From Aeromonas bestiarum (GTDB lineage Bacteria; Pseudomonadota; Gammaproteobacteria; Enterobacterales; Aeromonadaceae): a stretch of 64,000 nt of DNA. Shown here in pieces: positions 45,908 through 54,900 of this stretch. Under the pieces are notes generated by a model. It was not told the DNA's origin and did no database searches. It saw only the letters and a list, made by a program, of their open reading frames with translations. The first letter of the stretch is position 1, and every line of letters starts with the position of its first letter. The stretch is taken from positions 160,849 to 224,848 of the forward strand of contig NZ_CDDA01000032.1 in the NCBI RefSeq assembly GCF_000819745.1, read 5' to 3'. The translations under genes and the position numbers were made by a program.

Positions 45908-46500
45908 ACGTCAATTTCCCCGAAGAACATGATTAAAATAATGCAATATTTAGAATGAATATGAGGCTCACTCGATGGCAAGCGCGCCTCATCCTAGCAT
46001 ATCCCCGGCGCAACATCAGAGCGGAGCGGCATCGAAATTCACCCTATTATTGAAGCCTTTGCCGCTCGGCTTGCTCACTTTCCTCCCGCCTGCCCCACAG
46101 ACTTATGCCATTGTGGGTAAAAAAGGGCCATTCCTCAGCCATCAGGCCATGACAGGCATCACAAACGGCGGTTCGTCTCGCCTCCCCTTTGCGCCAACGC
46201 CCCCTCGCCGACGCGACATCAACTGTCGGCAACAGGTCAAGATGACGACGGCCGGCCCGCTACCTGCCCCCTGAGCCCCTGCCTTCCTCTTCGATCAAAC
46301 GCTTATTTAGATGATAAAAATCAACTGGTTGAATCTGAATAATCAAAGCCTCGTTCGCCTCAATCGATTTATCCCGCTGCCCCCCGCCGCTCGTCTCGCC
46401 CACACTGGGTTCATCTACCAAAGAAAACGCATCGCCCGCACCGGCGTCATGAGTCCAGGGGCCCGTCGCCCCCGACGCTCTCAACCGAAGGAGACACATC
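45908..46500 (+). other. Gap of about 590 bp with no supported gene
   Basis: The region lies between divergent tamA and a small membrane-protein gene. Short ORFs occur on both strands but none has a ribosome site and a recognisable product. An ORF on the minus strand contains one CDACH sequence, taken as chance. The AT-rich stretch at 46300-46350 may hold the promoter of the next gene. Confidence 0.5.
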
Positions 46501-46875
46501 ATGCATGCACGCAGCGAACAGATGGCTGACTACATTGCCGACCGACTCGAGTTCATCACCTTTCTCGCCTGTTGCAGCGCCCTGCTGGCCCTGCTGACCG
46601 GCATGAACGGCCAGCAGGCGCTGGCCTTTACCGCCCTCAATCTGCCGTTCGGGCTCGCCATACTGCTGGGCATGGCCATGCTGGCGCCCTTGCCGGCGCA
46701 CTGGCGTCTGCCGGGCATCACCCTCTTGCTGGCGGGCTGCGCCCTGGCCACCCTGCAACTGGGGGGCGACTGGCTCAACCCCTTGGCCATCTGGAGCCTG
46801 CATGCCCTGCTGGGGTTGGAGATCCTGTGGCAATCACGTCCAAGGGCCCGCCTCGGCGCCCGCGCCCGCAGTTAA
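46501..46875 (+). CDS. Small hydrophobic membrane protein of unknown function
   Basis: 124 residues with AAGGAG 7 nt before the ATG. Three or four hydrophobic helices can be seen: ITFLACCSALLALLTGM, LPFGLAILLGMAMLAPL, ITLLLAGCALATLQLGG and IWSLHALLGLEIL. The tail is arginine-rich (RPRARLGARARS), so it probably faces the cytoplasm. I do not recognise a family. It is read in the same direction as ppiC, 82 nt upstream. Confidence 0.72.
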   Translation: MHARSEQMADYIADRLEFITFLACCSALLALLTGMNGQQALAFTALNLPFGLAILLGMAMLAPLPAHWRLPGITLLLAGCALATLQLGGDWLNPLAIWSLHALLGLEILWQSRPRARLGARARS

Positions 46876-46957
46876 TCCCTGCATGACGGCTGACGCGCGG
46901 CGGGAATTGGAGTAATCTTGCGCCCCGATTTGCCCGCCGCCGAGGAGCGCCAACATC

Positions 46958-47236
46958 ATGAAGAAAGCCTGTGCCCAGCACATCCTGGTCAAGACAGAGA
47001 AACAGTGTCTGGAGATCAAGGAGAAACTTGCCAAGGGGGCCGACTTTGGTCAGATGGCCAAGCGTTTTTCCACCTGTGCCTCGTCCAAACGTTCGGGGGA
47101 TCTGGGGGAGTTTTCGAAGGGCGACATGGTCAAGCCGTTTGACGATGCCGTGTTCAAGGGCGAACTGCTGACAGTGCTCGGCCCGATACGCACCAAGTTC
47201 GGCTTTCACCTCATCAAGGTGCTCTACCGCAACTGA
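46958..47236 (+). CDS. ppiC: Peptidyl-prolyl cis-trans isomerase PpiC (parvulin)
   Basis: 92 residues, the length of E. coli PpiC, and a single parvulin domain with no signal peptide, so cytoplasmic. It matches along the chain: AQHILVKTEKQ, GADFGQMAKRFSTCASSKRSGDLGEFSKGDMV, FDDAVFKGE and TKFGFHLIKVLYRN (each shorter than the whole). It catalyses proline isomerisation during folding. It converges on the MsrA-like gene with only 4 bp between stops. Confidence 0.96.
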   Translation: MKKACAQHILVKTEKQCLEIKEKLAKGADFGQMAKRFSTCASSKRSGDLGEFSKGDMVKPFDDAVFKGELLTVLGPIRTKFGFHLIKVLYRN

Positions 47237-47240
47237 TGGC

Positions 47241-47798
47241 TCAGGGCTCGGGTGTCAATGTCACCGGCCAGCCGCCGCAACGGCGGGCATAGAAGCCAAA
47301 GCGCCAGGGATGGCGCGCCGCCCAGTCCTCCATCTCGGGTGCCGGCGTGAAGCGGCTATCCGGCCAGAGCGATACCCGGCTCACGCGGCCATGCAGCGCC
47401 TGCCAGCGCGTCAGGCTCACCTGGGCCAGACGCCACTGATAGTCATCCCTGGGCAGCAGGGCCGGGACAAATTCCTGACCGCGATTGCAATATTGCCCGC
47501 CACCATCGTGCCCATCCACCAGCTGCCAGAAGACATTGAGCAGATCCCCATAACCCACCAGGGCCGGATCGTAATCGATGCGCACCGCCTGGCGCCGCCC
47601 CGCCCCCTGTGCAGGCGTGGTTTCCCCGGGCAAGGGGATGACATAGCCGGGTTCGACCCGCGTCACCCCGGGCACGGCCTCATAGACGATCTCGGCGCGC
47701 CACATGTCCCCCGCCGCCAGCATTGCTGTATCTGCCCACAGCGAAGCGCTTGGGAAAAGCAGCAGGATTGAGATAAATTTACTAACGTTATCAGTCAA
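47241..47798 (-). CDS. Exported MsrA-like protein lacking the catalytic cysteine
   Basis: 185 residues. A signal peptide (MTDNVSKFISILLLFPSASL) leads a domain that aligns with peptide methionine sulfoxide reductase A: PGVTRVEPGYV, QAVRIDYDPALVGYGDLLNVFW and a final HPWRFGFYARRCGG. The catalytic motif GCFW reads GDMW, so the nucleophile is Asp31. By my alignment to E. coli MsrA, three other active-site residues also change: E94 to Q, D129 to N, Y134 to F. It therefore cannot be a normal MsrA. The start is TTG, 8-9 nt after AAGGAT. msrA is divergent from tamA in E. coli, so ancestry from that gene is possible. Confidence 0.75.
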   Translation of the reverse strand: MTDNVSKFISILLLFPSASLWADTAMLAAGDMWRAEIVYEAVPGVTRVEPGYVIPLPGETTPAQGAGRRQAVRIDYDPALVGYGDLLNVFWQLVDGHDGGGQYCNRGQEFVPALLPRDDYQWRLAQVSLTRWQALHGRVSRVSLWPDSRFTPAPEMEDWAARHPWRFGFYARRCGGWPVTLTPEP

Positions 47799-47849
47799 TT
47801 AAGTTTATCCTTCTGGGCACTTGTCCATCATAACCAGTGGATCCCCGTT

Positions 47850-48524
47850 ATGCCCAGTTATTTGTGGTGGCCCCTGCTGGCCTGGTTGCTGCCCCTCGCT
47901 GGCGCCCTCGGCAGCCGCCTTCACCTCTGGCCCTGGTGGCTGGGGTTCGCCATCTGTCTGCTCGGTGCGCTGATATCGCTCCTGTTGCTGGTCCGCCTGC
48001 CCTGGAGCCGGCGCAAGGTCCCGAGCCTGTGGGGGATAACCCCGCTGCTGCTGCCCCTGCTGTTGCTGGTGCAGGCACTACGCATGCCGCCGCTCAACGA
48101 CATCAGCACGGATCCCTATAACCCGCCGCCCCTGCGCTGGGCCGCCGAGCTGAGAACGGCGCAGGATCTGCCCATCAATGCGGCCCCCTTGAAAGCATTC
48201 GAGAGCAAACCCGGTCCTCTCTATACCAGCGCCTCTCCGATCGAGGTGATCACCGAGGCGAACGAGCTGATGGAGGAGCTGGGCTGGCAGGTGCGACCGA
48301 GCCAGGATGGCCTCGATGCGGTGGCCACCACCGGCTGGTTCGGTTTTCAGGATGACGTGGCGCTGCGGGTCTTTGTCGGCCCGAAAGAGACCCGCATCGA
48401 CATGCGATCGGCTTCCCGCCAGGGGCGCAGCGATCTGGGCACCAACCGGGCGCGGATCGAGGACTTTCTGATCCGGCTCAACGAGCGGCTCGGTCAGGCC
48501 TACAAACCCAATTTGAAGCAATAG
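47850..48524 (+). CDS. DUF1499 membrane protein
   Basis: 224 residues. Three N-terminal helices (WWPLLAWLLPLAGALG, WWLGFAICLLGALISLLLL, and LLLPLLLLVQAL) precede a soluble DUF1499 domain with the typical PPLNDISTDPYNPP start and the motif IDMRSASRQGRSDLGTNRAR near the end. Function is unknown. It is 10 nt before ynjA, in the same direction, and heads the ynj-type cluster. Confidence 0.86.
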   Translation: MPSYLWWPLLAWLLPLAGALGSRLHLWPWWLGFAICLLGALISLLLLVRLPWSRRKVPSLWGITPLLLPLLLLVQALRMPPLNDISTDPYNPPPLRWAAELRTAQDLPINAAPLKAFESKPGPLYTSASPIEVITEANELMEELGWQVRPSQDGLDAVATTGWFGFQDDVALRVFVGPKETRIDMRSASRQGRSDLGTNRARIEDFLIRLNERLGQAYKPNLKQ

Positions 48525-48534
48525 AAGGTAATCA

Positions 48535-49128
48535 ATGCGCGTCGAGGTCAAGCCCGATCGGGAATATGCCTGGTTCATCCGCCCCTTTTTCTGGCTGCAG
48601 AAACGCAACTACGGCCAGGTGCTGATCCCGGGAAAATGCTGGGGCCGCTCGCCACGGCTGTTTGCCGCCGTGGCCACCCTCTACGGCGTCATCAACCGCA
48701 AGCGCTCACCCATAGATCCCGTGCTGCGCTCCCTGGTGACGGTGCGGGTCTCCCAGCTCAACTGGTGCCACTTCTGCGTCGACATCAACGCCATGACCCT
48801 CATCAAACGGGCCGGCTCCAGCGCCAAGGTGGAGGCGCTGGCCCACTGGCGCAGCAGCCCCCTGTTCGATGAGCGGGAAAAGGCGGTGCTCGACTACACA
48901 GAAGCCATGACAGGCCTGGATGGGGTGAGCGACGCGCAGGCTGCGCGCCTCAAGCCCTGGTTCGACGACGATGCCATGGTGGAGCTGACCGGCCTCATCG
49001 CCTTCCAGAACATGTCTGCCAAGTTCAATGCCGCCCTCGATATCGCCCCCCAGGGCTTCTGCCAGCTGCCGGTGCAACCCGAGCGCCCCGCCGCGGCCCC
49101 CGATCAGCAACCCGGCAAGGACGCCTGA
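48535..49128 (+). CDS. ynjA: AhpD-like/carboxymuconolactone decarboxylase-family protein YnjA
   Basis: 197 residues. The alkylhydroperoxidase-like core carries the redox pair in LNWCHFCVDINAMTL (CxxC), with the surrounding helices of the CMD/AhpD fold (RSLVTVRVSQ before it, EREKAVLDYTEAMT after). E. coli ynjA begins the ynjABCDEF cluster and encodes such a protein. The substrate is unknown; a reductase partner is likely, and the next gene encodes a flavoprotein disulfide reductase. Confidence 0.88.
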   Translation: MRVEVKPDREYAWFIRPFFWLQKRNYGQVLIPGKCWGRSPRLFAAVATLYGVINRKRSPIDPVLRSLVTVRVSQLNWCHFCVDINAMTLIKRAGSSAKVEALAHWRSSPLFDEREKAVLDYTEAMTGLDGVSDAQAARLKPWFDDDAMVELTGLIAFQNMSAKFNAALDIAPQGFCQLPVQPERPAAAPDQQPGKDA

Positions 49129-51320
49129 TGACACGGGCCCGCCTGCTGCTCCTGCTGGTGATGGGGTGCCTCATCGGCGCCTTCTTCGCATTTGATCTCG
49201 GCCGCTACCTGAACCTGGCCCAGCTGCAGGCCCGCCAGGCCGAGCTGGCCGCCCTGGTCGATAGCCATTTCGTCAGCGCCGCCCTGATGTTCGTGGTCCT
49301 CTATGTGCTGAGCACGGCTCTCTCCCTGCCCGGCGCAAGCCTGCTCACCCTGGGCGGCAGCGCAATATTCGGGATCGGCTGGGGGCTGCTGCTGGTCTCC
49401 TTTGCCAGCACCCTGGGCGCCACCCTGGCCTTTCTCAGCGCCCGCTTCCTGCTGCGCGACTGGGTCAGGGCTCGCTTTGGCGACAAGCTGGCCACCTTCC
49501 AAGCCGGGATGGAGAAGGACGGCACCTTCTATCTGCTGAGCCTGCGCCTCATCCCCCTCTTCCCCTTCTTTCTGGTCAACCTGCTGATGGGGCTCACCCC
49601 CATCAGAGTCAGTACCTACTACTGGGTGAGCCAGCTCGGCATGCTACCCGGCACCTTCGTCTACGTGCTGGCGGGCAGCGAGCTTGCGACCCTCACCAGC
49701 ACGGGCAATATTCTCTCCCCCGGTCTGATGGTGGCGCTGACCCTGCTGGGGCTGATGCCCTTCTTGATCAGGCGCACCATGCAACAGCTTGCCCTGCGCC
49801 GCCTCCATGCCCCCTATCGAAAGCCTGCCCGTTATGACTACAACCTGCTGGTGATCGGGGCCGGCGCCGGCGGTCTGGTCACCAGCTATATCGCCGCGGT
49901 GGTGAAGGCCAAGGTGGCGCTGATCGAGAAACACAAGATGGGGGGCGATTGCCTCAACAGCGGCTGCGTCCCCTCCAAGGCGCTGATCAGAAGCAGCCGC
50001 TTTGCCGCCGAGCAACGCAGGGCAAGCGAGCTGGGCTTCAGCCAGAGTCAGACCCGCGCCGACTTTGCCGCCGTGATGGAACGGGTCGCCAGGGTGGTAA
50101 AGGAGGTCGAACCGCACGACTCGATGGAACGCTATCGGGCGCTGGGGGTGGAGTGCATCGCAGGGGAGGCGACACTGGTCTCCCCCTGGGAAGTGGAGGT
50201 GAACGGCCGGCGCCTTGCCAGCCGCCATATCGTACTCGCCACCGGCGCCAGACCCTGGGTGCCGGATCTGCCAGGACTGGCCGACGTACCTTATCTCACC
50301 TCGGACAACCTCTGGCAGCTGCGCACCCCGCCGCGCCAGCTGCTGGTGCTTGGCGGCGGCCCCATCGGCTGCGAACTGGCCCAGAGCCTTGTCCTGCTCG
50401 GCGTGCCGGTCACCTTGGTGGAACTGGCCGATCAGCTGCTGCCGCGCGAAGATCGGGAAGTGGCCGACGCGCTGCAATCCCAACTGACCCGTGACGGTGT
50501 CACAGTGCTCACCGGCTGGCGCGCCGAGCGGGTCGACTATCTGCCAGAAGGGGAGCAGACATCAGACCCGCAGCCGCAATCGGCGAAAACGCAAAGCACC
50601 TTGCCCATTCGGCTGCAACTGCGCCGAGGCGATGACGTGCGAGTGATTGAGGGGGATCAACTGCTGCTGGCGCTGGGCCGCGTCGCCAATGTGAGCGGCT
50701 TCGGGCTGGAGGCACTGGGGGTGGAGCTGGCGCCCCGTGGCACTGTGGCCGTCGATGGCTTTCTCACCACCAACTACCCCAGTATTCTGGCGGTGGGGGA
50801 CGTAGCCGGCCCTTACCAGTTCACCCATTTTGCCGCCCATCAGGCCTGGTATGCCGCCGTCAATGCCCTGTTCGGCCAGTTCAAGCGGTTCAAGGCGGAC
50901 TACAGGGTGATCCCGGCGGCCACCTACACCACGCCGGAAATCGCCCGGGTCGGCCTCAACCGCAAGGAGGCCGAAGCCGAGGGTATCCCCTTCGAGACGA
51001 CCCGTTTCGCGCTGGCCGAGCTGGATCGCGCCATCGCCGACGGGGAGCGCCACGGCTTTATCGAGGTGCTGACCGTGCCCGGCAAGGACCAGATCCTGGG
51101 TGCCACCATAGTGGGCACTCACGCCGGCGAGCGGATCGCCGAATTTGTGCTCGCCATGCGCCACCGGCTGGGGCTTGGCAAGATCCTCGCCACCATACAC
51201 GCTTATCCCACCCTGATGGAGGGGAACAAGTACCTGGCCGGTGAGTGGAAACGGGCCCACCAGCCCACCCGGGTGCTGGCCCTGCTGGCCCGTTATCATA
51301 GCTGGCGCCGCGGCGCCTGA
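49128..51320 (+). CDS. TVP38/DedA-like membrane domain fused to a FAD-dependent disulfide oxidoreductase
   Basis: 730 residues. Residues 1-225 are a TVP38/TMEM64 membrane domain with about five helices (SLPGASLLTLGGSAIFGIGW, SLRLIPLFPFFLVNLLMG). Residues 235-730 are a pyridine-nucleotide disulfide reductase: FAD motif LLVIGAGAGGLVTSY, redox disulfide GGDCLNSGCVPSKA, NAD motif LVLGGGPIGCELAQSL, FAD second motif ILAVGDVAG, and the C-terminal HAYPTLMEG with the active-site His. Fusions of this kind occur in other Proteobacteria. The ATG overlaps the ynjA stop. The redox partner could be YnjA. Confidence 0.9.
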   Translation: MTRARLLLLLVMGCLIGAFFAFDLGRYLNLAQLQARQAELAALVDSHFVSAALMFVVLYVLSTALSLPGASLLTLGGSAIFGIGWGLLLVSFASTLGATLAFLSARFLLRDWVRARFGDKLATFQAGMEKDGTFYLLSLRLIPLFPFFLVNLLMGLTPIRVSTYYWVSQLGMLPGTFVYVLAGSELATLTSTGNILSPGLMVALTLLGLMPFLIRRTMQQLALRRLHAPYRKPARYDYNLLVIGAGAGGLVTSYIAAVVKAKVALIEKHKMGGDCLNSGCVPSKALIRSSRFAAEQRRASELGFSQSQTRADFAAVMERVARVVKEVEPHDSMERYRALGVECIAGEATLVSPWEVEVNGRRLASRHIVLATGARPWVPDLPGLADVPYLTSDNLWQLRTPPRQLLVLGGGPIGCELAQSLVLLGVPVTLVELADQLLPREDREVADALQSQLTRDGVTVLTGWRAERVDYLPEGEQTSDPQPQSAKTQSTLPIRLQLRRGDDVRVIEGDQLLLALGRVANVSGFGLEALGVELAPRGTVAVDGFLTTNYPSILAVGDVAGPYQFTHFAAHQAWYAAVNALFGQFKRFKADYRVIPAATYTTPEIARVGLNRKEAEAEGIPFETTRFALAELDRAIADGERHGFIEVLTVPGKDQILGATIVGTHAGERIAEFVLAMRHRLGLGKILATIHAYPTLMEGNKYLAGEWKRAHQPTRVLALLARYHSWRRGA

Positions 51321-51342
51321 TCCTTTGCCCAAGGTAACTCAC

Positions 51343-52533
51343 ATGATCAAGACACTGCCCTTGCTCAAATCCCTGTTGTGCGCCCTGCCCCTGCTGGCAG
51401 GCGGCACCCTCTTTGCCCATGCCAGTGCCAACGACAGCCAGGATGCTCACTGGCAGCAGACCCTGGCCCAGGCGAAGGGGCAGACAGTCTACTTCAACGC
51501 CTGGGGCGGCAGCCCGGAGATCAACGCCTACCTGATATGGGCTAGCAAGGAACTTGAGCGCCAGTATCAGGTCAAGCTGGTGCAGGTGAAGGTGGATGAC
51601 ATAGCCCAGAGCGTCAGCCAGTTGCTGGCCAATCGGCAGGCGGGCAAAAATGCGGACGGCCCCATCGACTTGCTCTGGGTCAACGGCAAGAACTTCAAGG
51701 CGCTCAAGGAGCAAGGGCTGCTGGGTGCCCCCTTTACCCAGGATCTGCCCAATATGGTGCGGGTAGACAATACGCTGCCGGTGAGTGAGGACTTCACAGT
51801 GCCGGTCGAAGGGCTGGAGGCCCCCTGGGGCATAGGCCAGCTCAATCTCATGGTCAATGAGGATGAGGTGGCTACCCCGCCAGCCTCGGCGCCGACCCTG
51901 CTCGCCTGGGTCAAGGCCCATCCCGGTCGCTTCACCTATCCCAAGCCACCCCAGTTTCATGGTTCCAGCTTTCTCAAGCAGATCCTGCTGGAGTTGACAG
52001 CCGATCCCGCCCCCCTCTATCGGGAGGCGACCGACGCCGACTTTGACCGGCTAACGGCCCCGCTCTGGGCCTGGCTCGATGAGCTGCACCCGGCGCTCTG
52101 GCGCAAGGGCAAGCTGTTCCCCGCCAGCGCTGCCGAGACCCGCCAGTTGCTCGATGATGGCGAGCTCGCTATGGCCATCAGCTTCAACCCGCAGGAAGCC
52201 CAGAGCGCGGTGCAAAACGGCACCCTGCCCCCCAATGTGGTGGCGGTCGCCATGGAGAAAGGGGCGTTGACCAACAGCCACTTTCTCGCCATCCCCTTCA
52301 ACGCCACGGCCCGGGCTGGCGCCAAGGTGGTGGCCAACTTCCTGCTGAGCCCGGTGGCCCAGGCACGCAAGGCCGAGGCGGCCTTCTGGGGTGATCCCAG
52401 CGTGCTGCAAGCCAGCGCCCTGCCGGTCTCGGCCAAACAGGCGCCTGCGCTGCGCTTCAAGGCTAGGCCTGAGCCCCACCCCAGCTGGCAACTCAGGCTC
52501 GAAGCGGCCTGGGCCGAGCGTTACGGTCACTAA
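51343..52533 (+). CDS. ynjB: ABC transporter substrate-binding protein YnjB
   Basis: 396 residues with a signal peptide (LLKSLLCALPLLAGGTLFA). The mature part is a type 2 periplasmic binding protein of the thiamine/spermidine/iron type (QTVYFNAWGGSPEINAYLIW, DLLWVNGKNFKALKEQGLL, EGLEAPWGIGQLNLMVN). E. coli YnjB is the same kind; its ligand is not established. The start at 51343 has AAGGT 7 nt upstream, so the long frame back to 51241 inside the previous gene is not used. It overlaps ynjC by 1 nt (TAATG). Confidence 0.92.
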   Translation: MIKTLPLLKSLLCALPLLAGGTLFAHASANDSQDAHWQQTLAQAKGQTVYFNAWGGSPEINAYLIWASKELERQYQVKLVQVKVDDIAQSVSQLLANRQAGKNADGPIDLLWVNGKNFKALKEQGLLGAPFTQDLPNMVRVDNTLPVSEDFTVPVEGLEAPWGIGQLNLMVNEDEVATPPASAPTLLAWVKAHPGRFTYPKPPQFHGSSFLKQILLELTADPAPLYREATDADFDRLTAPLWAWLDELHPALWRKGKLFPASAAETRQLLDDGELAMAISFNPQEAQSAVQNGTLPPNVVAVAMEKGALTNSHFLAIPFNATARAGAKVVANFLLSPVAQARKAEAAFWGDPSVLQASALPVSAKQAPALRFKARPEPHPSWQLRLEAAWAERYGH

Positions 52534-54218
52534 TGAGCCCGGCCGGCCACCTAGAGTCCAACTGGCGCCCCTTGTTTGGCGCCGGCTGCGCCGCCCTGCT
52601 GGCCGCCCCCTTGCTGGGGGGGGTGGGGTTGCTGCTGGCCGAAGGGGGGGCGCCCTCGCACCTTCAACGGCTGCTGGCCCAGCCCGGACTCTGGCACTCG
52701 GCGGCCCTGAGCTTCTGGATTGGCACCGCCTCGACCCTGGGCAGCCTGCTGCTGACGGCGCTACTGCTGGCGCACAGCGGCCAGCTGGGAGCAGAGAGCC
52801 GGACCTTTTCGCTGCTGCAGCGCCTGCTCTCTCCCCTGCTGGCGCTGCCCCACGTCGCCTTTGCCATCGGCTTGGCCTTTCTGCTCGCCCCCTCCGGCTG
52901 GCTGCTGCGTCTCGTCTCGCCAGCGCTCACAGGTTTCGAGTTTCCCCCCGACTGGCAGACCATCAAGGATCCGCTGGGCCTTGGGCTGATCCTCGCCCTG
53001 ATCCTGAAGGAAACCCCCTTTCTGCTGCTGATGGCACTGGCCGCACTGGAGCCTGCCAAGCTGGCGCGCCAGCAGTGGCTCGGCGCCAGCCTGGGGTTCA
53101 GCACGCCGCAGATCTGGTGGCGCCTGCTGCTGCCGGCCCTCTGGCCCGCCCTGCGCCTGCCCCTCTATGCGGTGGCCGCCTACGGGGTTGCCGTGGTGGA
53201 TCTGGCCCAGCTGCTGGGGCCTGATGCCCCCGCCCCGCTGGCGGTCAGGTTGTGGCTCTGGTATCAGGATCCGGATCTCGTCTGGCGTGGCGCCACCGCC
53301 AGCGGGGCCCTCTTGCTGCTCGCCCTCAGCCTGCTGCTGCTCGCAGGCCTCCGGCTGCTGGAGTTGGGCCACACGACCCTAGGCAAGCACACTTGGCTCG
53401 ATGGCCACCGAACCGAGCCTGGTCTGCTGACCGCCGGCCTGGCCAGCGGCAGCGTATTTGTCCTGATCGCGGTCAATCTGGCGGTGCTGGGGGCCCTGCT
53501 ACTCTGGTCGCTGACCCGGCGCTGGTCCTTCCCCGACCTCTGGCCGAGCCAGTGGAGCAGCCAGCATTGGCAAGATCTGCTGCCGGGCCTGATGCCGCTG
53601 CTCATTGATAGCGCCCTGCTGGCGCTGGCAAGCGGCCTGCTGGCGCTGATCATGGTGGTGCTGAGCCTGGAGGCGCAGCAGGGCCGCCGCCCCTGGCCGC
53701 TCTGGCTCATCTGTCTGCCGCTCTTGCTGCCCCAGGCCAGCCTGCTGTTTGGCGTCCGCCTCGGGGTGGACTGGTTCAGCCTAGGGTGGGGAGGAGACGG
53801 CATCGGCTGGGGCTGGGTGCTCTGGAGCCAGCTGCTGTTTGTCTTCCCCTACGTTTACCTTTGCCTGCACGGCCCTTATCGCCAGTTCGACCCGCGCCTG
53901 GTGCAGGCCGCGCTGACGCTGGGGGCCAGCCCCTGGCGCACCTGGTGGCGGGTGAAGGGACCTCTGCTGGCCCGCCCGCTGCTGTTCGCCTTCGCGGTGG
54001 GAGCGGCGGTAAGCCTGGCCCAATATCTGCCGACCCTGCTGTTTGGTGCAGGAAGAGTGGTCACCATCACCACAGAGGCGGTGGCCATCGGCAGCGGCCT
54101 CAACCGGCGGCTGGCGGGCCTCTACGGCCTGCTGCAACTGCTGCTGCCGCTCTTTATCTATCTGCTGGCGCTCTGGCTGCCGGCCAGGCTCAACCCGGCG
54201 CTCAAGGGCGCCCGCTGA
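52533..54218 (+). CDS. ynjC: ABC transporter permease YnjC, double-permease type
   Basis: 561 residues with about twelve helices, so it carries two permease halves. Each half has an EAA-like loop: LEPAKLARQQWLGASLGFST near residue 175, and VQAALTLGASPWRTWWRV near residue 465. Fused permeases of this sort serve iron, thiamine and related uptake. It lies between ynjB and ynjD as in E. coli. Transported substrate unknown. Confidence 0.92.
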   Translation: MSPAGHLESNWRPLFGAGCAALLAAPLLGGVGLLLAEGGAPSHLQRLLAQPGLWHSAALSFWIGTASTLGSLLLTALLLAHSGQLGAESRTFSLLQRLLSPLLALPHVAFAIGLAFLLAPSGWLLRLVSPALTGFEFPPDWQTIKDPLGLGLILALILKETPFLLLMALAALEPAKLARQQWLGASLGFSTPQIWWRLLLPALWPALRLPLYAVAAYGVAVVDLAQLLGPDAPAPLAVRLWLWYQDPDLVWRGATASGALLLLALSLLLLAGLRLLELGHTTLGKHTWLDGHRTEPGLLTAGLASGSVFVLIAVNLAVLGALLLWSLTRRWSFPDLWPSQWSSQHWQDLLPGLMPLLIDSALLALASGLLALIMVVLSLEAQQGRRPWPLWLICLPLLLPQASLLFGVRLGVDWFSLGWGGDGIGWGWVLWSQLLFVFPYVYLCLHGPYRQFDPRLVQAALTLGASPWRTWWRVKGPLLARPLLFAFAVGAAVSLAQYLPTLLFGAGRVVTITTEAVAIGSGLNRRLAGLYGLLQLLLPLFIYLLALWLPARLNPALKGAR

Positions 54219-54234
54219 ACACGAGAACTTGCCG

Positions 54235-54900
54235 ATGCTGAGCACCACGCCCCTGCGCCTCTACCTCGACGAAAACCTGCTGCTGTCGCTGCCTGCGTTG
54301 CAGGTGGCCCCCGGCGAGGTGCTGACCCTGATGGGGCCAAGCGGTTGCGGCAAGAGCTCGCTGCTGGCGGCGCTGGCGGGAGTCTTGCCTCCCAGGGGCC
54401 CCATCCGGCTGGAGGGGGAGATACGGCTCGACGAGCGGCTGCTCACCCCCCTGCCTCCCCAGGCGCGGCGCATCGGCATGCTGTTTCAGGATGACCTGCT
54501 GTTTGCCCACCTGACGGTGGCGGAGAACCTGATGTTCGGCATGCCCACCACCCTCAAGGGATTGGCGGCCAGACGGGCAGCCGCGCTGGCCGCACTGGCG
54601 CAAGTGACGCTGGCGGATCAGGCCGACAAGTTGCCGGGGGCACTCTCCGGCGGCCAGAAGGCGCGGGTCAGCCTGCTGCGGGCCCTGCTGGCCGAGCCGC
54701 AAGCCCTGCTGCTGGACGAGCCCTTCTCGCGCCTCGACAAACCGCTGCGCGCCGCGTTCAGAACCCTGGTGTTCGAGCGGCTCAAGGCCAGAGGCATGCC
54801 TGCCATCCTGGTGACCCATGACGAGGAGGATGCCCCCGGCACCATACTCGATCTCACGCCCTCTCTTTGTCTGCCAACCGAGGACCCCGACCTTGTTTGA
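54235..54900 (+). CDS. ynjD: ABC transporter ATP-binding protein YnjD
   Basis: 221 residues from the ATG at 54235; a longer frame runs into ynjC and is not used. Walker A is GPSGCGKSSL, the Q-loop is MLFQDDLLFAHLTV, the signature is LSGGQKARVSLLRAL, Walker B is ALLLDEPFSRLD, and the H-loop is LVTHDEEDA. All ATPase motifs are present. It powers the YnjBC importer. The ribosome site is weak (GAGA). It overlaps the start of ynjF by 8 nt. Confidence 0.94.
   Translation: MLSTTPLRLYLDENLLLSLPALQVAPGEVLTLMGPSGCGKSSLLAALAGVLPPRGPIRLEGEIRLDERLLTPLPPQARRIGMLFQDDLLFAHLTVAENLMFGMPTTLKGLAARRAAALAALAQVTLADQADKLPGALSGGQKARVSLLRALLAEPQALLLDEPFSRLDKPLRAAFRTLVFERLKARGMPAILVTHDEEDAPGTILDLTPSLCLPTEDPDLV

Noticed and set aside
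46047..46232. Minus-strand ORF with one CDACH motif, a possible cytochrome fragment
   Set aside because: A single CxxCH in a GC-rich frame is expected by chance; there is no signal peptide, ribosome site or recognisable flanking sequence.
45975..46274. 99-codon plus-strand ORF in the tamA upstream gap
   Set aside because: No ribosome site, Pro/Ser-rich random-looking product.
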